DNA from: Cristatella mucedo
Lineage: Eukaryota; Bryozoa; Phylactolaemata; Cristatellidae
Length of the DNA: 17,034 nt
NCBI GenBank assembly: GCA_009760855.2
Contig: WPIO01000626.1
Location: 1 to 17,034, forward strand
Direction: 5' to 3'
This document shows positions 1-8,490 of the stretch, one piece after another. The notes under the pieces were generated by a model. That model was not told where the DNA came from. It searched no databases and saw nothing but the letters and a program-made list of their open reading frames with translations. How positions within the stretch are numbered: position 1 is the stretch's first letter; every line of letters starts with the position of its first letter. Position numbers and translations under genes: made by a program.

Positions 1-54
1 GCGAACGCGCACGCGTAGCGAGCGCCTCAGAGCCGGGTGGCTCAGCTGTTTATC

Positions 55-60
55 GTAAGT
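55..60 (+). promoter_or_regulatory. GTAAGT splice-donor-like site conserved in three unit copies
   Basis: A consensus 5' splice-site hexamer GTAAGT sits at the same aligned place in copy A (55-60), copy C (9318-9323) and copy B (12644-12649). It survives in C although a microsatellite has been inserted directly before it. This might mean the unit descends from a transcribed, spliced locus. It could also be chance retention of six bases in a well-conserved stretch. No matching acceptor or coding exon was recognised. Confidence 0.2.
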
Positions 61-351
61 ACCATTAAGCCAACCGCAACCGACGATTACTGCGAGGCCC
101 TCCAATGATGGGCATGAATATCCTGGGAGCGCGGTCGTCTTCGCATTGGCATCGAGACGGAGCGGCGCGAGAAGGCGACTACTTTAGCGGATGGCGCTTG
201 GTATACGTCGAGTGCGACCGAACAGCGAACGTGTAGTGAATTTTGTCGATGAGTCCTGCCGAGAACGCGCGGCGGCAGAAGCGATCGGTCTTTCTTGAAT
301 TACCGCATCCCCGTTCCTAAGGGAATTCCGCGCGGGGCTCAAATTGCGGCT

Positions 352-555
352 GCACTGAGCGCTACGCGATTACGGCTTATCGCCAAAGTTTTGCAGCATT
401 CCGCAAAAAAAGTTCCGCAACTAAAGGTATGGTCTCCAAAGAATTTGTGGTTCGTCCCCGCTTGATAGGCGCTTCGGCGCGGGTCGTGAATATGGGGGTT
501 TGCACTGAACGTGTATGGCTCATCCGCGATATTTCGTGGCATTCCGCACGCGAAA
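352..555 (+). repeat. Internal tandem duplication in unit A (period about 150 bp)
   Basis: A segment beginning 'gcactgagcgctacgcg' at 352 recurs in diverged form at 502 ('gcactgaacgtgtatgg'). Both continue through a 'ggcttatc/ggctcatc' and 'cattccgca' core. The same duplication is present in copy B (about 12940 and 13087), so it predates the separation of A and B. Copy C shows only the second module. The second module centres on a near-palindrome at 524-539. Confidence 0.6.
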
Positions 556-1742
556 GCTCTTGAAATGGGCTATCGAGTTTTGCTCGTTTGCCGGTCCGCT
601 CAGCCACGCTACGCTCCATCCATTCGCTAGATGCAACGGCGAATGCGACGCTCACGTGGCGAAGGCATACTGCAACCGGATACCGTGTTAAGAGTTTTCT
701 TCGGACCAATCTTGCACCATTAGGCTAGCGCAGCGTTCTCGGTGAAACGAGTCAATGAGCCTCGCACGGACGCCGCCCTAAGCTTACAGCGGTTCACTAA
801 ATGAGCTGAATATTGCGACTTTGTGAAGCTCAAATAGAGTTCGCATATCGCTCAGCGAATCCATTTAATTTCACAGCGTACCGCATTCGAGTTCCAGACG
901 GACAGACAGCAAGAGTACTTTGGCGCACGCAGCGAACGAGGTGCTGTACAATCGTTCGAGAGCAAATTGCGTGGAGTAAATTTTCAGTAATCTTTTTCGA
1001 GAGCGCGACGCACAGGAAACACGAGAAATTTTGCGGGTACGCTCTAAGGCAGAGTGCTGTATAGCTCTCAATAACTGTTATAGCATCGCCCAGCTGTTGC
1101 GTAATGGAGTTGTAATAGATCGTACATAATGGCCGACGTCGTTAGAAATAGGCGGTATGAATGGTGGTAGAAAGGCTTATAGCACTATAGTAATATAGTA
1201 AACGTTTACGTCAGACAAGAAACGAAAAAGGTGGCCGGCCTAGAGGAATAAGAGTGGTAATATACTACATCTACTCTCCTGCGACCGACTGCTGCACATT
1301 TTTCCTGCTGTCCTGAGCTGCTACTTTCATGCTACTCATTATCTCAACTGGTCTCCCAACTCAGCTATACTACTCTCTTTCTCTCTGTTGCTTGAGGTGA
1401 ACTCTTTGGCTGCCAAATGCGTGCCGAAAGCCGCTTAGACTGGGAGTGCACTGTACAAAACTCTGTTGCATAACAATCACGCCGTCTTTGGGGCTTTGTG
1501 GAGTTACAGACGGAAATACGTTACGTTACGTTACGTTATTCGCACTAACCTCGAGTCGCGCCCGGCCGACGTCTCCGGCGTAATGCACATGTCCATACTC
1601 CCGCGAGCAATTAAAACAGTTATGGCCGTGGGGATGGCACGGCGGGACATTAAAGAGACCCTCGACAGCGCCTAACACTTGGATGCAGTAGCGGCCTCGT
1701 GACTTCACGGTTTGAGCATCGTCGCTTGGCGGCCGCCAGTGT

Positions 1743-1828
1743 AATAGTAATAAAAATAATAATGCACTTGATATAGCACCCTCAGAGAAGTCAATTTCTC
1801 TCAAGGCGCTTTACATTTGCTTTACATT
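1743..1828 (-). mobile_element. Short LINE/SINE 3' tail inserted in unit A
   Basis: Read on the minus strand, this is GTAAAGCGCC, a short loop, GGGTGCTATATCAA and then a TTATTA-rich run, which is the shared tail of the LINE and SINE elements in this window. The stem is AGCACC at 1775-1780 facing GGCGCT at 1805-1810, with one mismatch. The element is absent from unit B, where 'ggccgccagtgt' (13914-13925) runs straight into the next block. Copy B therefore shows the empty site and A the filled one. No head region is present, so it is a severely 5'-truncated insertion. LINE or SINE origin cannot be decided from the tail alone. Confidence 0.65.
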
Positions 1829-2159
1829 GCCCGCACGACAGTTGTTCTACGATTCTGCGATCTCTTCGAACAGGATTCGAAAGGCTAATTTGCATGCGAG
1901 ACCGACAGCCGCCGAGGAAACTGCTCTAGTAAGGTCTAGCTGCTCGAGCGTCTTCGCTTGTCCAGCGTCCGTAACGCAACACGTTACGTCACGCGCTGAC
2001 GTCACGCCCCTACTGAGAGGCAACGTCGGGCGCCACTCATTCGGAACCGGAGCGCGATACTTTGTACGTCGCATTCGTGCGACTGCCATTGACTCGCGGG
2101 TGTTACGGGTTCTGTCCTGAAGACAGCGTCCGCTTTCAAACGCGCGCGCGAGCTCATAT

Positions 2160-2262
2160 TTCAATAATAATAACAATTTAAATACTAATACAATTTGATA
2201 TAGTGCCCTCAGAGAACTCAATCTCTTTCTAGGCACTTTACTTTGCTGCAAAGGAAGCACGA
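2160..2262 (-). mobile_element. LINE 3' end with hairpin tail, shared by units A and B
   Basis: On the minus strand this runs from a GCGTACG-like block through 'TTTGCAGCAAAG' into a hairpin, then ATATCAA and a TTATTATTA tail. The stem is AGTGCC (2202-2207) facing GGCACT (2232-2237). The same element, in the same place and orientation, is in unit B at 14290-14402, so it inserted before the units separated. The GCGTACG and TTTGCAGCAAA blocks also precede the hairpin in the LINE end at 14811-15060, which argues for a LINE rather than a SINE source. Confidence 0.65.
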
Positions 2263-3015
2263 TCGTACGCCCACGTCATTCTTCTAAGCTCCATTGATAT
2301 AGGCCATGCGACACCATTCGCCTTAAAGCCACATTCGTAGGTTTTATTCTTTACTGAAGCTAATCGAATTTCAGAAAACTAAATTATTTTTGTGGCGCTT
2401 ACTTGAGCCAACTTTTACTCGACTGCGTCGGGCTTATGAAACAGCTTCAAGAGATAAGTGGCTGTGCGCCGGATACTACAGTTCGGCGGCTTAAAACTGC
2501 CACCGGTCACTAGCCCTGCTGAATCAAATTAGCGATTGCAGCCACTGCGTCGAGCTATCGCACGAAGACAAAGAGGACGACGGGAAGTAAATTAAAAAAT
2601 GAACAAAGTCAGCATGAATCTCGCGTGCGTAGTGCTGCAGCTTACATATGGGGTTTGGGGGGGGCGGCGGAAGCCAATTTGCTGCGATTGGAGCACACCA
2701 GGCAACGCTTTCGCTCTCGTTTCCGTCGCAGTCGGCCATGAAGGAGTAAAAACAAGCTCACCTTCATAGTATAACCATCCTCACTAGGAGAGTCTCATGA
2801 CGCGGCGACCAATTCCGTACATGAAATCCCACTTAGCCTATTTTCTTCTGGCTAACATCGCGATATCCCCCCCAAAAAGACGACACTGGAAGGAATGGCT
2901 CAAATCCACCCGCTTCTTGCGTCATTTTCTCCGTTCGGTTGAATAATTTGAGTTCGCTTTTGCATGCAGGAATTGTGACCGATATCAATAACAAATTGAC
3001 GCGCTACTTTTACAG

Positions 3016-3326
3016 CGTGCGTAAAGTGCTCAGAAGGAGATTTAGTTCTCTTTTAAGGGACTATACAAAGTCCGCATGGTTAATAAATAAAAGCTCATCT
3101 GTAATGGCAATGGAGACACCACCTTTTCATCACTTTTCTGCCCGTATGCCCCGAGATGTTGTTTGGCCATGTATATCGTACCCCGTTGCGACAGGAGCTG
3201 CTGGCGACCTCCCATTACGGCCGACGTCATTACCTCTGCACATCCGGAAAACCAAGTCAAGCTTGTGGTTAGCCAAGCGCCAGACGGCCAAACGGCCTTG
3301 CACATGGTGGACTGGATGTTAGGCTG
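3016..3326 (+). repeat. Dispersed repeat R3, copy 1
   Basis: This segment is matched by 11256-11556 over about 300 bp. Shared anchors include 'agttctcttttaagg', 'cacttttctgcccg', 'accccgttgcgacag' (3180) against 'gccccgttgcgacag' (11413), and 'ctgcacatccgg'. It lies in a block of about 690 bp of unit A (2905-3590) that is missing from unit B, so it probably arrived as an insertion or was lost from B. Reading frames across both copies do not agree, so I do not call a gene. No terminal repeats or tail were found, and the element class is unknown. Confidence 0.75.
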
Positions 3327-3332
3327 TACAAT

Positions 3333-3445
3333 GGCCGGATTTCGGAGTGCAGAGACTGTTTGAAAATTAAAGAGGCATTTGTGGCTGGACTGCGGAATTT
3401 TAAGACTGCTTGAAAATAAAAGGGGCTGGACTATGAATTGCTAAG
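3333..3445 (+). repeat. Short imperfect tandem repeat, about 50-bp period
   Basis: A module of the form 'gccggatttcgga', then 'agactgtttgaaaattaaag' starts at 3333. It recurs from about 3383 as 'gctggactgcggaatttt', then 'agactgcttgaaaataaaag'. A third partial start, 'gctggactatgaatt', is at 3425. It follows directly on R3 copy 1 and is not seen after R3 copy 2. Confidence 0.5.
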
Positions 3446-3748
3446 GCTACGATTAGCTGTGAGAGGCTGGATTGAGGAGTATGAATGTTTAGATAACGAG
3501 GCTGATTTCAGGAATGCGTTTGCCACTTCTACGGCACGTGCTACATTCACCATTCTTGTATCCCCGATATCAAAACACGCTCGTCGTTGTGAGCGACATA
3601 TGTTGGATGTTCTTTCTACTTGCCTGCTCAGTAAATATGTCGTTGATTTCCTCTCCAAGCTAAGCTTAGCTTGTAGGTTGAAACAATTTATCCAGCGCTT
3701 AGACCTCTATGGGTGTCTGGCTGTCTGTCTCTCTCCTCCTTATCGCTT

Positions 3749-3772
3749 TCTCTCTCTCTCTCTCTCTCTCTT
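3749..3772 (+). repeat. Short CT microsatellite in unit A
   Basis: About 24 bp of uninterrupted CT repeat. It sits at the aligned position of the roughly 150-bp CT tract in unit B (15453-15602), between the same flanks ('aatttatccagcgcttagac' before, 'tcttactttggcgcctcc' after). Confidence 0.9.
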
Positions 3773-3899
3773 TGCCCTCAATCCTTCTTACTTTGGCGCC
3801 TCCATCGCTTGAGATTGAGAATGTTGACGGTGGCTAATGCACAGCCACTGAGAAGCTGTATATTCAAATATCTCCATGCCTGAAAACAGCTACAGTGGG

Positions 3900-4010
3900 C
3901 AGTACAAAACAATAATAAAATATTTCTGGTGCACTTCGGAACACCTAAATCGCTTTCTAGTCAGTTAGCGTGTGCTGAGAAGGAAGCACGATTCACTAGA
4001 TGAGCGATAA
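3900..4010 (-). mobile_element. Strongly diverged LINE/SINE tail, shared by units A and B
   Basis: On the plus strand, 'cgctttctagtcagttagcg' followed by 'aaggaagcacgatt' resembles 'ctctttctaggcactttac' and 'aaggaagcacgatc' of the tail at 2160-2262, in the same orientation. The left side carries a weak 'aataataaaat' run. The equivalent is at 15718-15830 in unit B. Because the canonical stem is eroded here, the identification rests mainly on the second half of the element. Confidence 0.4.
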
Positions 4011-4617
4011 CAGGCAAAATTTCAGCACTTGTTAGTGCATGAATGACAATTCATGCGAATAGAGCACATGACGAGAGGAGTAGTCTTATTTCAAAACTTT
4101 GTATTTTTTGAGAAACGTTTCCTAAGGGCAAGCAAGAGCCAGAAAAGGAAGGAACTTAAACATAGATGATAGATCCTTTGATTCGAGGCAGTGTCTTGGA
4201 CTCGATATGCTGCTTGAGAGAGAAACAGTGGGAGTCGACCATCAATTCTCGATTGCACACCTCAACCAGATGCATTAGCTAGACCGAGGCACCCTTGCCC
4301 TAAGCAGAACGGCAGAGATGTTGAATAACACTGTCAGCTTTTTCCACGACATTCTTACCATTCGTTATGCTTGTCGCAAGAAACTACTCAAGATCTTGAC
4401 GCAGCAGCAAAGCCTCCACCGCTCAAAAACGCACGCCGGGCGCCTCCCACTTCGAGATCCAGTCTGAGTTGGTCTCGGGCCAGCACTTCACGAAGCAGTG
4501 GAGAGCTCGCGCCGACCGGCGCCTCAGCTGCTTGGATTGATGCCAGCGAATCGCTACTGAGCAGCGGGCACTTCAGCTGACACGCCTGCGATCTATGCCC
4601 GTCATAGGTGCTCTTTG

Positions 4618-4801
4618 GATCGTCTGCCCACAGATGCGAGCAGTGGTTCTTCTCTTCTTAGGTCGCTCGGCGTCGCTCAGTTTGCTCCTATTCCTCCTAC
4701 TCCTCATAGATGTATATCGTATATGCATATCATCGTATATGTTTCGATCGTCTGCCCAGCAGATGCGAGCGGTGGTCCGTCTCTTCGCAGGTCGCTCAGC
4801 G
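4618..4801 (+). repeat. Tandem duplication with 128-bp period
   Basis: 'gatcgtctgccca' at 4618-4672 recurs at 4746-4801, and each copy ends in 'ggtcgctc'. Both copies share 'cagatgcgagc' and 'ggtcgctc' at matching offsets. The spacer between them holds alternating 'gtatatcgtatatgcatatc'. It begins just past the right limit of unit A, so it belongs to the flank and not to the unit. Confidence 0.75.
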
Positions 4802-4896
4802 AGCATCGGCCGTATGTGAGGCTTCCACTCCAGCACCTACTGGTCTTCGACGTCACGTGACATTCATGCACCACCATGCAAAACGTCGCTTGGCCG

Positions 4897-5059
4897 CCAT
4901 TCGGGAAAATAAAATAAATAAATAAGTAAATCCTAGCAGATTAAACAGCCTCTTTTTGTATAGCGACAGAAAAGCCTTTACGGCTATCACCACCGCTTGC
5001 AGTGGCGATAAAGGATCGCCCACCGTAGGAATCGAACCCACGACCTCGGTTGGACCCCA
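4897..5059 (-). mobile_element. tRNA-derived SINE lacking its box A, fused to a LINE fragment
   Basis: Read on the minus strand, a perfect RNA polymerase III box B (GGTTCGATTCC, complement of 5028-5038) is followed by a body and a TTTATTTATTTATTTTATTTT-like end near 4897-4925. The T-arm stem around the box, GTGGG facing CCTAC, can form with one G-U pair. Upstream, where box A should stand, the sequence instead encodes the LINE motif NYRPV in the same orientation. The SINE head is therefore missing and the element is joined to LINE sequence at about 5059. Its tail differs from the hairpin tail of the other two SINEs, so it belongs to another family. Confidence 0.6.
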
Positions 5060-5343
5060 GACTGGACGGTAGTTGGTCAAGTACTCTTGGTATAATTTTG
5101 CTTTCTTGAGAAGTGGCCTGACTACGGCTTTTTTAAAGGTGCTGGGACATCTGAGGCTAATGACATATTAAGGATGTAAGTCATGCATGGTACCAGCAGA
5201 TCAATGCAACGTTGGAGGGAGACAGTGGGAATAGGGTCCAAAGGACTTGTTGTCTTGTTTGATTGAGATATAAACTTCAAGACGAGATCGCTGGTGACCT
5301 GCTTCAGAGTAGACATTGAGGAGCAGCCGGGAAAGTCGACTAT
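5060..5343 (-). mobile_element. LINE reverse-transcriptase fragment (N-terminal part), L2/CR1-like, frameshifted
   Basis: The minus-strand translation shows the start of a non-LTR retrotransposon reverse-transcriptase domain. First comes a stretch with KFISQSNKTTSPLDPIPT, then a 'C.DLLVP...ILNMSLAS' block, then DVP. There the frame ends at a stop (5124-5122). The other frame continues from about 5143 as STFKKAVVRPLL, then KKAKLYQEYLTNYRPV. The order DPIPT, 'N.SL', 'F+.A.V.PLLKK', NYRPV is typical of L2/CR1-clade elements. One frameshift near 5140, next to a T-run on the plus strand, breaks it. The catalytic F/YADD region is absent. The sequence switches to SINE at about 5059, and on its upstream side it abuts a second LINE piece facing the other way. 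It is a dead fossil fragment. Confidence 0.82.
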
Positions 5344-5348
5344 GGCTG

Positions 5349-5516
5349 ATTGAGCACGTGCCTTCTTTGCTAAAAGAGCTAGGATGGATACCGGTTGAAC
5401 AACGGATACAGAGCAAAGTTCTCACCCTGACCCACAAGGCCCGCCACGGCTTGGCTCCTTGGTACCTAGCTGAACTGCTGCACCAGTTTCAGTCTCTTAA
5501 GTATTCGCCTCTGCGC
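5349..5516 (+). mobile_element. LINE reverse-transcriptase ORF fragment (C-terminal part), L2/CR1-like
   Basis: The plus-strand translation reads EHVPSLLKELGWIPVEQR, then IQSKVLTLTHKARHGLAPWY and LAELL. This is the well-known segment after the reverse-transcriptase core of L2/CR1/Rex1-type LINEs, usually written as 'LHWLPV..R...K...L..KALHGLAP.YL'. It starts within a few bases of the opposite-facing N-terminal fragment. The usual next block (RAFS..AP..WNSLP) was not found downstream, so the piece is truncated or decayed after about 5516. The central catalytic part is missing between the two fragments. Whether both come from one insertion is an inference. Confidence 0.85.
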
Positions 5517-6164
5517 GAAGCTCCCTCTCGATGCTGCCGCTCAGACGACCGCGCTCCCAGGAAACTCGTGCCCATCGCCGGAGAACCTCCCAGTAACCGT
5601 CGGCTGCGGCTGCGGTTGGCTTACTGGTACTAATGTCTTGACCTAGCTCAGCAGCGTGGCTAGAGGCGTCGTATCGTAGCCTGAGCGTGGCGGGGATTGG
5701 CTGAAAATGGCCTCTGCCCCTGGATTTCGGCTCGAGACCCGTAACGAGGGAGTGTGATGGGAGCGACGAGCACCTAATAATGTTTGCAGAATGCCAGTCA
5801 GACCTGATCTGGTGTCTTCTTGCCTCGATAGCCAAGCCCAGCCCACTGTCTCTCCGAGTTACGAAAATCTTGCCATACGCGAGAATCCGGCAGGTTTAGT
5901 TCGCTCAACTGCAGCATCTCTTGTTTTGTTTTTTGAAATTTGCTCAATCTAGAACGTCGCTTTATCATTAGCATCCATAAAGTAACTGTATAATGACGTC
6001 ACCGCATACGGCTAGTATGTCAGAAACGAAAAATGCCTACGTCGATGCTAAAAGTGGATCCGGTATCAGCAGACACAAACTGGTCATATTGCACTGCCGC
6101 TGTGTGAGCAAATAAGGTCAGCTGGACTGCATATAACTCGGAAGCACTGAACCTAAGCCATGTC
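5517..6164. other. No recognisable feature
   Basis: Between the LINE fragment and the first SINE I see no gene, RNA or clear repeat. 5517-5840 is GC-richer and may hold decayed LINE 3' sequence. 5840-6164 is more balanced in composition. Short frames exist on both strands but none resembles a protein family. Confidence 0.5.
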
Positions 6165-6312
6165 GCCGAGTTGGTTTGGTCCAGCGGATAAGGGGCTCGC
6201 CCCGACCAAGGTCTGGCTGAGGTCGTGGGCTCGAGCCCCGAGGCACACGTGCGGCACCTGAATACAGGTTAAGTTCTCTTGGGGCGCTATATCAATGAAT
6301 TATATGGTTATA
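6165..6312 (+). mobile_element. tRNA-headed SINE with hairpin tail, copy 1
   Basis: An internal RNA polymerase III promoter is visible. Box A TGGTCCAGCGG (6177-6187) fits TRGYNNARNNG at every position. Box B GGCTCGAGCCC (6228-6238) differs from GGTTCGANTCC at two sites. The 51-base offset between box starts is tRNA-like. After the head comes the tail: CACCTGAATACAGG, then AAGTTCTCTTGGGGCGCTAT and ATCAA (6257-6294). The last part matches the minus-strand LINE tails elsewhere in the window. The 5' and 3' acceptor strands do not pair, so this is not a functional tRNA gene. No clear target-site duplication was found. Confidence 0.75.
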
Positions 6313-6477
6313 TTTCGTCACCTTAACCGGGAACGAGCCAGCCGGAGCTCATGAGTCCACTGATCCAGCAACCCATTACCTACGGAAGTCATTGGAAGCC
6401 AATATTCATCTGCTGCTAGTTGAAAAGAGTAAAATTACAAATGGTAGTTTGACATTCTCCCTAACGGCAGGTATGCG

Positions 6478-6728
6478 GCACCACGCAGATACCACCACAG
6501 CAGGCTCAGAGACGTCTATTCGCACGGACGTTTCCCCGGCATCCTCAACGTAACTCACCGGGCCTTGGCTGGCCGCTCCTTAAATGGCACTGCCATAAAC
6601 CGCAAAAACCCATCAACCAACAGTGGTGTTATAATCTCTGCTGGCCCATAAATCACTTTTACATAAACCGGCCATTGGAGTAATAACAATGCAACAAGTG
6701 CTATTGACCCATAAACCACTAGGATCTT
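6478..6728 (+). repeat. Dispersed repeat R2, copy 1
   Basis: It matches 9990-10203 over more than 200 bp. Shared anchors are 'gagacgtctattcgcacgga', 'ccatcaaccaacagtggtgt' and 'ataatctctgctggcccata'. The right half carries four copies of CATAAA (in ccataaaccgc, cccataaatcac, acataaaccgg, cccataaaccac). The left half has ACGTC and GACGT flanking ten bases (a 5-bp stem). There is no coding potential. In copy 2 it lies between unit pieces C and D. Confidence 0.75.
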
Positions 6729-7784
6729 AAAATAGCCACACAAATTCTGTATTCGTTAGGCAGTTGAACTAAACTTAATTTCGACTCTGGCCTTACACAT
6801 GAGCTGCTGGGCTCAAGCCCGATCTCGATCATCAAAGCCTACATGAAGCCATTTCTAGGTCTGGCGTGAAATCCTGGTTTCCGGCTTCTCGAGCCGACTA
6901 GCGAGCTTCCTGCTTTGCAGATTAATCTTATTATAACTAATTCGACCTTCTAGATTAATTAGTAATTATCAGTAGTAACTTCAAGGCGGCTGCCGTCATT
7001 AGTGGACTCTCTACTTCTAGTCCTGTAGCAGTCTCAGCAAACGAAATTCAGACAAATGCCAGTGCAATCCATCACGAGGTCTGGTGAACTTCGGCGGGGG
7101 CGCGACAGCGAACTTCAGGTAATGGAAAGGGCATTTCAAGCTTATCACAACTAATTTGCGCTCACATAATCCATATTTTGTATCTTATATAAATAATCAA
7201 AACCAATAGCCAGTGAAGTTACGATAACACCTTGACACCTCAACGTTGGTGACTCGGTAACTCCACCCCACCAAATGTACCTAGTATTAGCTAAGAATTC
7301 CTCTGCATTCATTTCCTTTCCCGACCTTTGCGATACCATTCATTCAATGGCGGAGCCAGGAGCTACCACACTTGCATGCTGACCTAACCATGTCAACCCT
7401 AGCTTGGTCTTCATGGGTAGACAATTTGTCCAAGTTTCCGGTAAGCAATTTGCTGACTAATACTGAGAGGCCTCACTCCCCAGATGTTAACGGCTCGGCC
7501 CAAAAGTGTTAAGCCTTCTTTACTTGAAAACATTCAAGAACATTCTTTAGCCTCCGTTAGGTCCTCTTTGACTAAAGCTATTGCAGAATCGAAACCTGCA
7601 AGCTTCCTTAAAAGATTCTCAGAGGTTTCTGCATGAGATGAGGCTACCTTAATAAGGTCAAGTAAAAAGAGCTGATCCCCTGAAGGCGAAGGCCCAAATG
7701 CGTCACCCCTAACCCTATTATTCTCGTTGCTTATTGAGCATGTGCTGCCACTAACCGCTCGATCGATCATACTTCTTCTTCTTT
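6729..7784. other. No recognisable gene; unique-looking DNA
   Basis: This stretch has no match to other parts of the window that I could find. A palindromic 'tctagattaattagtaatta' run lies near 6950. Open frames at 7151-7339 and 7534-7770 (minus) are short and do not match a family I know. The second is Leu/Glu-rich and could form a helix, but lacks support. Confidence 0.5.
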
Positions 7785-7876
7785 AGCGTAGATTTTAAAT
7801 TGCCTAGAAAGCGATTAAGCTATCTGTGGGCATGTTATCAAATGCATTGTAATTCTTATTTATTATTATTATTATA
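7785..7876 (+). mobile_element. LINE/SINE 3' tail, plus orientation
   Basis: TTGCCTAGAAAGCGATTAAG at 7799 continues as CTATCTGTGGGCATGTTATC and AAATGCATTGTAATT, then TTATTTATTATTATTATTA. This lines up along its full length with the reverse complement of the tail at 2160-2262. The remaining stem is TGCC (7801-7804) facing GGCA (7829-7832). A GCGTA block precedes it, as in the LINE tails. No head or coding sequence is recognisable upstream, so it is a truncated insertion. Confidence 0.6.
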
Positions 7877-8345
7877 AGTCTTTGCATACAAATTGTGGAA
7901 GTGAGTTCGCAGTCTAGGACCTCCACATTAAGAGCTTTTGGTGCCAACTGTCTTAAAGCGATGCTCTGTGCAGTAAAGGTGTATATCTGCAACTGCCGAT
8001 TAGATGCCAAGCGTCACATTACAAGCCAGCTACGGTGAGCACGTAGCGTATCGGCCGCATGACCGAGGCGGGTGCAGGTTAGTTAGGGAAACCCTAGCGA
8101 GCAGTCTGCAGATGCATCGTTGCCAACTCATCTATTGTCCACAATGTAGGTGAGGCCCTTGGAGGCTGATACCAGTAGAAAAGTGATTGAAGGCTTAAGC
8201 TACGGCTTTCTGAATTGCAGCAGCTGCAGCTAAAAGCATAGAGTGATTTATCCAAAGTTTTGACTTATAAGCAGTCCTACCCGTGCAAACTTGTAAGCAG
8301 TCCTATCTGTGTAATGGTCATGAATCTCTGATTTCTCCGAGCTGC
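7877..8345. other. No gene; one short tandem repeat
   Basis: Apart from the 26-bp tandem pair at 8263-8314 nothing is recognised here. No frame of useful length resembles a known protein. Confidence 0.5.
8263..8314 (+). repeat. Two tandem 26-bp repeats
   Basis: 'acttataagcagtcc' (8263-8288) and 'acttgtaagcagtcc' (8289-8314) start two adjacent 26-base units. They differ at only a few positions and end in '(c/t)gtg(c/t)aa'. Confidence 0.85.
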
Positions 8346-8490
8346 ACTGGTTTGGCCCACTGATTAAGTAGCTCGCTCCAACCTAAGCAAAGGTGATGGT
8401 ACATGAGAGGTCGTGGGCTCGAGCCCTGTGGCATGCGTGAAGCGCCTGAATGGAGATTCAGTTCAGTTAGGACGCAATACAAATAAATCC
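8346..8490 (+). mobile_element. tRNA-headed SINE with hairpin tail, copy 2 (older)
   Basis: It aligns with the SINE at 6165-6312: 'actggtttggcccactgatt' against 'gttggtttggtccagcggat', then 'gaggtcgtgggctcgagccc' in both. Box A (8353-8363) has lost two consensus positions, while box B GGCTCGAGCCC (8416-8426) is identical to copy 1. The tail keeps the left stem better (AAGCGCCTGAAT, 8440-8451). The right stem has decayed to GGACGCAATAC, and a short AAATAAAT follows. This copy therefore supplies the half of the hairpin that is eroded in copy 1. Confidence 0.65.

Larger units (their letters stand above)
1..4612 (+). repeat. Long diverged repeat unit, copy A (5' end outside window)
   Basis: This block is repeated, diverged but collinear, at 12593-16668. 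Anchors seen in both include the segment after GTAAGT (55 and 12644), 'ttgcataacaatcac' against 'tgcgtgacaatcac' (1466 and 13648), 'actaggagagtctca' (2784 and 15099), 'ctccaagctaagcttagc' (3653 and 15390) and 'gcttggattgatgccagc' (4531 and 16590). Compared with B, copy A has extra sequence near 640-1100, a tail insertion at 1743-1828, about 100 bp near 2552-2650 and about 690 bp at 2905-3590 that carries R3. I recognise no protein. Open frames are short, and where both copies share one, most differences change the amino acid. It may be an old non-autonomous element or a segmental duplication. The right end is set where similarity to B stops, near 'gcccgtcatag'. Confidence 0.85.

Noticed and set aside
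1519-1540. TTACG repeated four times, resembling a telomeric repeat
   Set aside because: It is only a few units long, internal, and has a degenerate counterpart in unit B (13696-13720).
3438-3812. Plus-strand frame of 124 codons partly shared with unit B (15278-15661)
   Set aside because: In the shared part most differences between the copies change the amino acid, and both frames run into the CT microsatellite.
4325-4400. Short plus-strand match between A and B reading LNN.VSF.HD.LTIR.ACR
   Set aside because: Synonymous and non-synonymous differences are mixed, the frames diverge just after, and no family is recognised.
6170-6245. Possible functional tRNA gene
   Set aside because: Boxes A and B are present, but the acceptor strands do not pair, box B is altered and a SINE body with tail follows.
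7534-7770. 78-codon minus-strand frame with helical, Leu/Glu-rich composition
   Set aside because: It has no recognised domain and no second copy for comparison, and it runs opposite to the LINE tail next to it, so it is not that element's first ORF.
8263-8314. Possible start of a CRISPR-like or satellite array
   Set aside because: There are only two adjacent 26-bp copies with no spacers, and the host looks eukaryotic.
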